From assembly GCA_004193285.1 (NCBI GenBank), contig SECP01000039.1, positions 23,820 through 87,819 on the forward strand: a stretch of 64,000 nt of DNA, in the 5' to 3' direction. Within the stretch, counting starts at the first letter, position 1, and each line of letters starts with the position of its first letter. A model generated the notes under the pieces. That model worked only from the letters and a program-made list of their open reading frames with translations, was not told the origin of the DNA and searched no databases. Source of the stretch: Myxococcales bacterium (GTDB lineage Bacteria > Myxococcota_A > Polyangia > Polyangiales > Polyangiaceae). Position numbers and translations under genes: made by a program. This document shows, piece by piece, positions 61,099 through 64,000 of this stretch.

Positions 61099-63999
61099 TC
61101 AGTCGAGCTTGAAGAGGTCTTCGAGGTCGTCCTTCGTGAGCTGCTTGCCGCCGCCCGCGTCTTCGCTGAGCACGCTGGCGACGAGGTCCTTCTTCTTCGC
61201 CTTGAGCTGAAGGATTTTCTCTTCGATCGTGCCGGCGGCGACCAATCGGTACACGGTGACGACCTTCTTTTGGCCGATGCGGTGCGCGCGGTCGGAGGCT
61301 TGATCTTCTACGGCCGGGTTCCACCACGGGTCGAAGTGGATGACGGTGTCCGCCGCGGTGAGGTTGAGGCCGGACCCGCCCGCCTTGAGGCTGATCAAGA
61401 ACGCCGGAACGGTGGGGTCCTCCTGGAAGCGGTCCACACGTTCGGCGCGGTCTTGAGTGCTGCCGTCCAAGTACTCGTAGCGGATTTTGTCTTCGTCCAG
61501 AGCCTCGCGCACGAGCTTCAGCATGCTGACGAACTGGCTGAAGATGAGCACCTTGTGACCGCCGGACTCGACCTCTTGGACGAGCTCGCGGAGAGCGGAG
61601 AGCTTGCCGCTGTCGTCGTGACTGAACTCTCGGGGGAGACCCAGCAGGCGCGGATCGCAGGCCGCTTGGCGCAGCTTGGTGAGGCCAGCCAAAATGTGAA
61701 GCTGGCTCTTGCCGACGCCCACGCGCTCCACCTCGCCCATGACGGTGGCACGCACCTCGCGCAGCACTTGGTTGTAGATGGCCTTCTGGTCGGGAGCCAA
61801 GTCGATGATCTTGTCGACCTCGATCTTGGGCGGCAGATCCTTGGCAACCTCCACCTTCGTTCGGCGAAGGATGAACGGGTGAATGACGGAACGCAGGCGG
61901 GCCGCTTGCTTCGAGTCGCCATTGTCGATCGGCCGCGCGTACTTTTCCTCGAACTTGGGCAGCGGCGGCAACAGCCCCGGGCTCACGAACTCGAAGATGG
62001 ACCAGATCTCGCTGAGGCGATTCTCGATCGGCGTGCCCGTGAGGGCGAGGCGGCGCTGCGCGTCCAGCTCCTTGGCGGCTTGGGCGGTCGCGCTGAGCGG
62101 GTTCTTGATGTTCTGCGCTTCGTCCAAGATCGCGTAGGTGAGCTTGAGCTTCTTGAGGAGGTCGATGTCGCGGCGAAGCAGCGCGTAGCTCGTGATGATG
62201 ACGTTCGCGCTTTCGAGCTCGGACATCTGCTCTTTGCGGCCCGCACCGTGCCAGAGCGCGGTGGTGAGCGACGGACCGAAACGCTCGATTTCTCGCACCC
62301 AGTTCGTCACGACGCTGGTGGGGGCGACAATCAGCGCCCGCAGCGGCTCGGTCTTCTTTTCCTGCTTCACCGCGAGCAGAAGCGCGATGGTCTGGACGGT
62401 CTTACCGAGACCCATGTCGTCGGCGAGCACGCCGCCGGAGGCGATCTCGTCGATGAATTGCAGCCAAGAAAGCCCTTGTTCCTGGTACGGGCGTAGCGTC
62501 GCTTTGAGGCCCTTCGGCTTCTTCGCGGCCTTGATCTCGTCGATGTTTGCGAGCTTTTTGAACAGCGACTTGGTGCTGGCGGCGACGGTGGCGGAGTTGG
62601 CCTGATTGATCAGGTCCTGCACGCTCCCGGCTTGAGAGAGCGGGATCTTCCCGTTCTTGCCGCCGGCGGCGATGAGCTCTACCTCACGATCGATCATCTG
62701 CTGAATCGAGCCCGCGTCGAAGGGCGCGAACGAGTTATCCGACAGTTTCACGAACTTGCGGCCCTCGCGCAGGCAGCGCTCGAGCTCTTCGCGATCGACG
62801 CCCACGCCCTCGGACTCGTAAGAGATCTGCACGTTCAGCCAATCCACCCCGCTCGAGACGCGAGCGTGGGCCAGCACTGGCTTGCTGCGGACGTGCGTGC
62901 CGACGAGGTGCTCCGGGACGTACAGATCCCAATCCTCTGGCAAGCCGCCGACGCCTTCCGACCAGAACTGAATGGCTTTTTCGCCATGGGCGGCGAAATG
63001 GTCTCCGCTCTCCGTCGGCTGCAGACCGAGATCGAGCAGCAGCTGCACCGCTTTTTGCTGCGCCGCGATGTCACAGCGGATGCAGCGCGCGCGCTTCTGA
63101 CCCTCCTCCGGGCCCAAAATCAAGATGGGAGGGGAGATGCCGTCGGCGCGTACTTCGATTTCCTGATCGCCGTAGGCAGCCTTCAAGAACACTTCGGCTT
63201 CGGTGAGCGAGCCCGCCGCTCGCATGCGGAACGTCGGCTCCAGATCGATGACGTCCGCTACCTGCGAGAGCTCCGGCAGCTCCGCGCCGACCTCCAGCGC
63301 GACCCTGGGCAAGCCGTAAGTGATCATCCCGATGAGCTCCGACGAGGGCTCGGCGATGGTGGGGCTTCGCAGCAGCCGGCGGAGCGCAGCCGGCGAAACG
63401 CGATGATCCAGGCGCCGCGCGACGCCTTCGCTCGTCTCGATGTGCCACCCTGGCGCGCCCTCGAACCAGCCGCCCTGGGTGAGGCTGAAGCGACGGCCGT
63501 CGCCCTGCCGTTCGAAGGTAATCTTGGCCACGATGGTGTCCGAGCCGACCATCTCCAGATCGAAACGGGGCTTGAGCACGTCTTCCATGAAGCGGAGCTG
63601 CATGAGCGCGGGCTCGAGCAACACGCGGCGATCTTTGAGCATCGGCAAGAGCTCCGCTGCGTCTTCGCCCCGAATGTCCACTGCGGGGTGGCGCGGGTTG
63701 CCCGACTCGAAGCGGGAGAGAACTCGCAGGGCGTTGCGATCGCCGGTCGGAGAAATCGTCTGCCAGGTGAGCGCGTGGCTCGGCAACATCGGCGTGCGGT
63801 TGTCTACGTCCAGCACCGTGACGGTGAGCCCGCCTTGACGGACGTGGACGCGGAATTCGAGGTTCAAGGAGCGCTTGGCCCCTTCCGGCGAAAGCCACGC
63901 GCCAATACCGGTCGCGCGCGCGCTCACGTCCACGGGGGGCGGAACGTAATGACCACCGCCGCCACCGCCGCCACCGCCACCACCACCCGCGCCTGGAGC
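61099..63999 (-). CDS. SNF2-family DNA helicase/translocase, 5' partial
   Basis: The frame stays open to the window edge on the minus strand, so the N terminus is missing; a GTG at 63933 is only an internal candidate. The visible ~960 residues start with a poly-Gly stretch, then a bacterial SNF2 N-terminal region with a CxxC pair (CIRCD). The ATPase core has Walker A DDMGLGKT, DEAQ box, GTPIENRL, and the second lobe with FSQFVSMLK, the SLKAGGSGLNLT motif and the terminal DPWWNPAVEDQASDRAHRIGQ motif. Such proteins remodel nucleoprotein complexes or RNA polymerase (RapA-like); the specific role is not known. A SWIM zinc finger often lies further upstream in such proteins. Confidence 0.9.
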   Translation of the reverse strand, partial: APGAGGGGGGGGGGGGHYVPPPVDVSARATGIGAWLSPEGAKRSLNLEFRVHVRQGGLTVTVLDVDNRTPMLPSHALTWQTISPTGDRNALRVLSRFESGNPRHPAVDIRGEDAAELLPMLKDRRVLLEPALMQLRFMEDVLKPRFDLEMVGSDTIVAKITFERQGDGRRFSLTQGGWFEGAPGWHIETSEGVARRLDHRVSPAALRRLLRSPTIAEPSSELIGMITYGLPRVALEVGAELPELSQVADVIDLEPTFRMRAAGSLTEAEVFLKAAYGDQEIEVRADGISPPILILGPEEGQKRARCIRCDIAAQQKAVQLLLDLGLQPTESGDHFAAHGEKAIQFWSEGVGGLPEDWDLYVPEHLVGTHVRSKPVLAHARVSSGVDWLNVQISYESEGVGVDREELERCLREGRKFVKLSDNSFAPFDAGSIQQMIDREVELIAAGGKNGKIPLSQAGSVQDLINQANSATVAASTKSLFKKLANIDEIKAAKKPKGLKATLRPYQEQGLSWLQFIDEIASGGVLADDMGLGKTVQTIALLLAVKQEKKTEPLRALIVAPTSVVTNWVREIERFGPSLTTALWHGAGRKEQMSELESANVIITSYALLRRDIDLLKKLKLTYAILDEAQNIKNPLSATAQAAKELDAQRRLALTGTPIENRLSEIWSIFEFVSPGLLPPLPKFEEKYARPIDNGDSKQAARLRSVIHPFILRRTKVEVAKDLPPKIEVDKIIDLAPDQKAIYNQVLREVRATVMGEVERVGVGKSQLHILAGLTKLRQAACDPRLLGLPREFSHDDSGKLSALRELVQEVESGGHKVLIFSQFVSMLKLVREALDEDKIRYEYLDGSTQDRAERVDRFQEDPTVPAFLISLKAGGSGLNLTAADTVIHFDPWWNPAVEDQASDRAHRIGQKKVVTVYRLVAAGTIEEKILQLKAKKKDLVASVLSEDAGGGKQLTKDDLEDLFKLD

Positions 64000-64000
64000 C

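Noticed and set aside
60262..62496. Long plus-strand open frame of ~744 codons crossing the repeat block into the helicase region
   Set aside because: Most of it is antisense to the secure SNF2 gene; the early part is Arg/Gly-rich repeat sequence with no domain and no ribosome site.

Overview
The window is high-GC, densely packed, mostly single-copy chromosome. It looks like a myxobacterium (phylum Myxococcota), more likely a Polyangia/Sorangium-type relative than Myxococcus itself. The evidence is a set of genes matching the Myxococcus gliding-motility Glt machinery in order and architecture, a short Wza-like exporter next to a beta-barrel porin, many lipoproteins and outer-membrane barrels, frequent GTG/TTG starts, and ATGA/GTGA stop-start overlaps. 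I see no insertion sequence, integrase, CRISPR array, rRNA or tRNA.

Layout. (1) 1-9.5 kb: a co-directional run of TPR proteins, a TPR lipoprotein, a small exported protein, a small membrane protein and a TonB-like single-pass protein. This reads as gltC-like, gltD, gltE, gltF, an unnamed gene and gltG, closed by a hairpin. (2) 9.7-12.3 kb: a good sigma70 promoter drives a small exported protein, a beta-barrel and a short OPX (Wza-like) lipoprotein. (3) 12.3-16.7 kb: an outer-membrane protein, Maf, a membrane glycosyltransferase, a small conserved protein and an RluA-type pseudouridine synthase. (4) 16.6-24.5 kb: the most unusual block. A minus-strand operon (small membrane protein, flippase-like membrane protein, LRR lipoprotein) faces a plus-strand operon (MoxR ATPase, acyl carrier protein, two very large ketosynthases each fused to a second, cysteine-less partial ketosynthase fold, and an NTF2-like lipoprotein). 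(5) 24.5-38 kb: a zinc-ribbon membrane protein, a class II amidotransferase-like protein without its nucleophile, a haem-oxygenase-fold protein, a PDZ lipoprotein, YgfZ, cysteine synthase, a crotonase, MazG, RlmN, a biotin carboxylase and a phosphohexomutase. (6) 38-43 kb, minus strand: a ribbon-helix-helix regulator, LepA, then an active and an inactive M16 protease subunit. (7) 43-54.4 kb: twin calcium-loop lipoproteins, an RsuA-type synthase with an 18-copy repeat tail, a zinc-ribbon protein, Xaa-Pro aminopeptidase, an envelope trio including a cysteine-rich secreted protein, an Lgt-family protein, a diacylglycerol kinase-family protein and a two-RRM RNA-binding protein. (8) 54.5-60.1 kb: the rod-shape operon mreB-mreC-mreD-mrdA-rodA. 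(9) 60.1-61.1 kb: a non-coding stretch of diverged repeats with CACGTG palindromes. (10) 61.1 kb to the end: a SNF2-family helicase on the minus strand whose N terminus lies outside the window.

The genes fall into three themes: surface machinery (gliding, polysaccharide export, lipoproteins), cell-wall elongation, and RNA modification or binding. The ACP-ketosynthase operon is the best candidate for an undescribed system. The repeat-tailed pseudouridine synthase and the repeat block after rodA are the next most interesting. All functional calls come from reading motifs and gene order; no database search was run.
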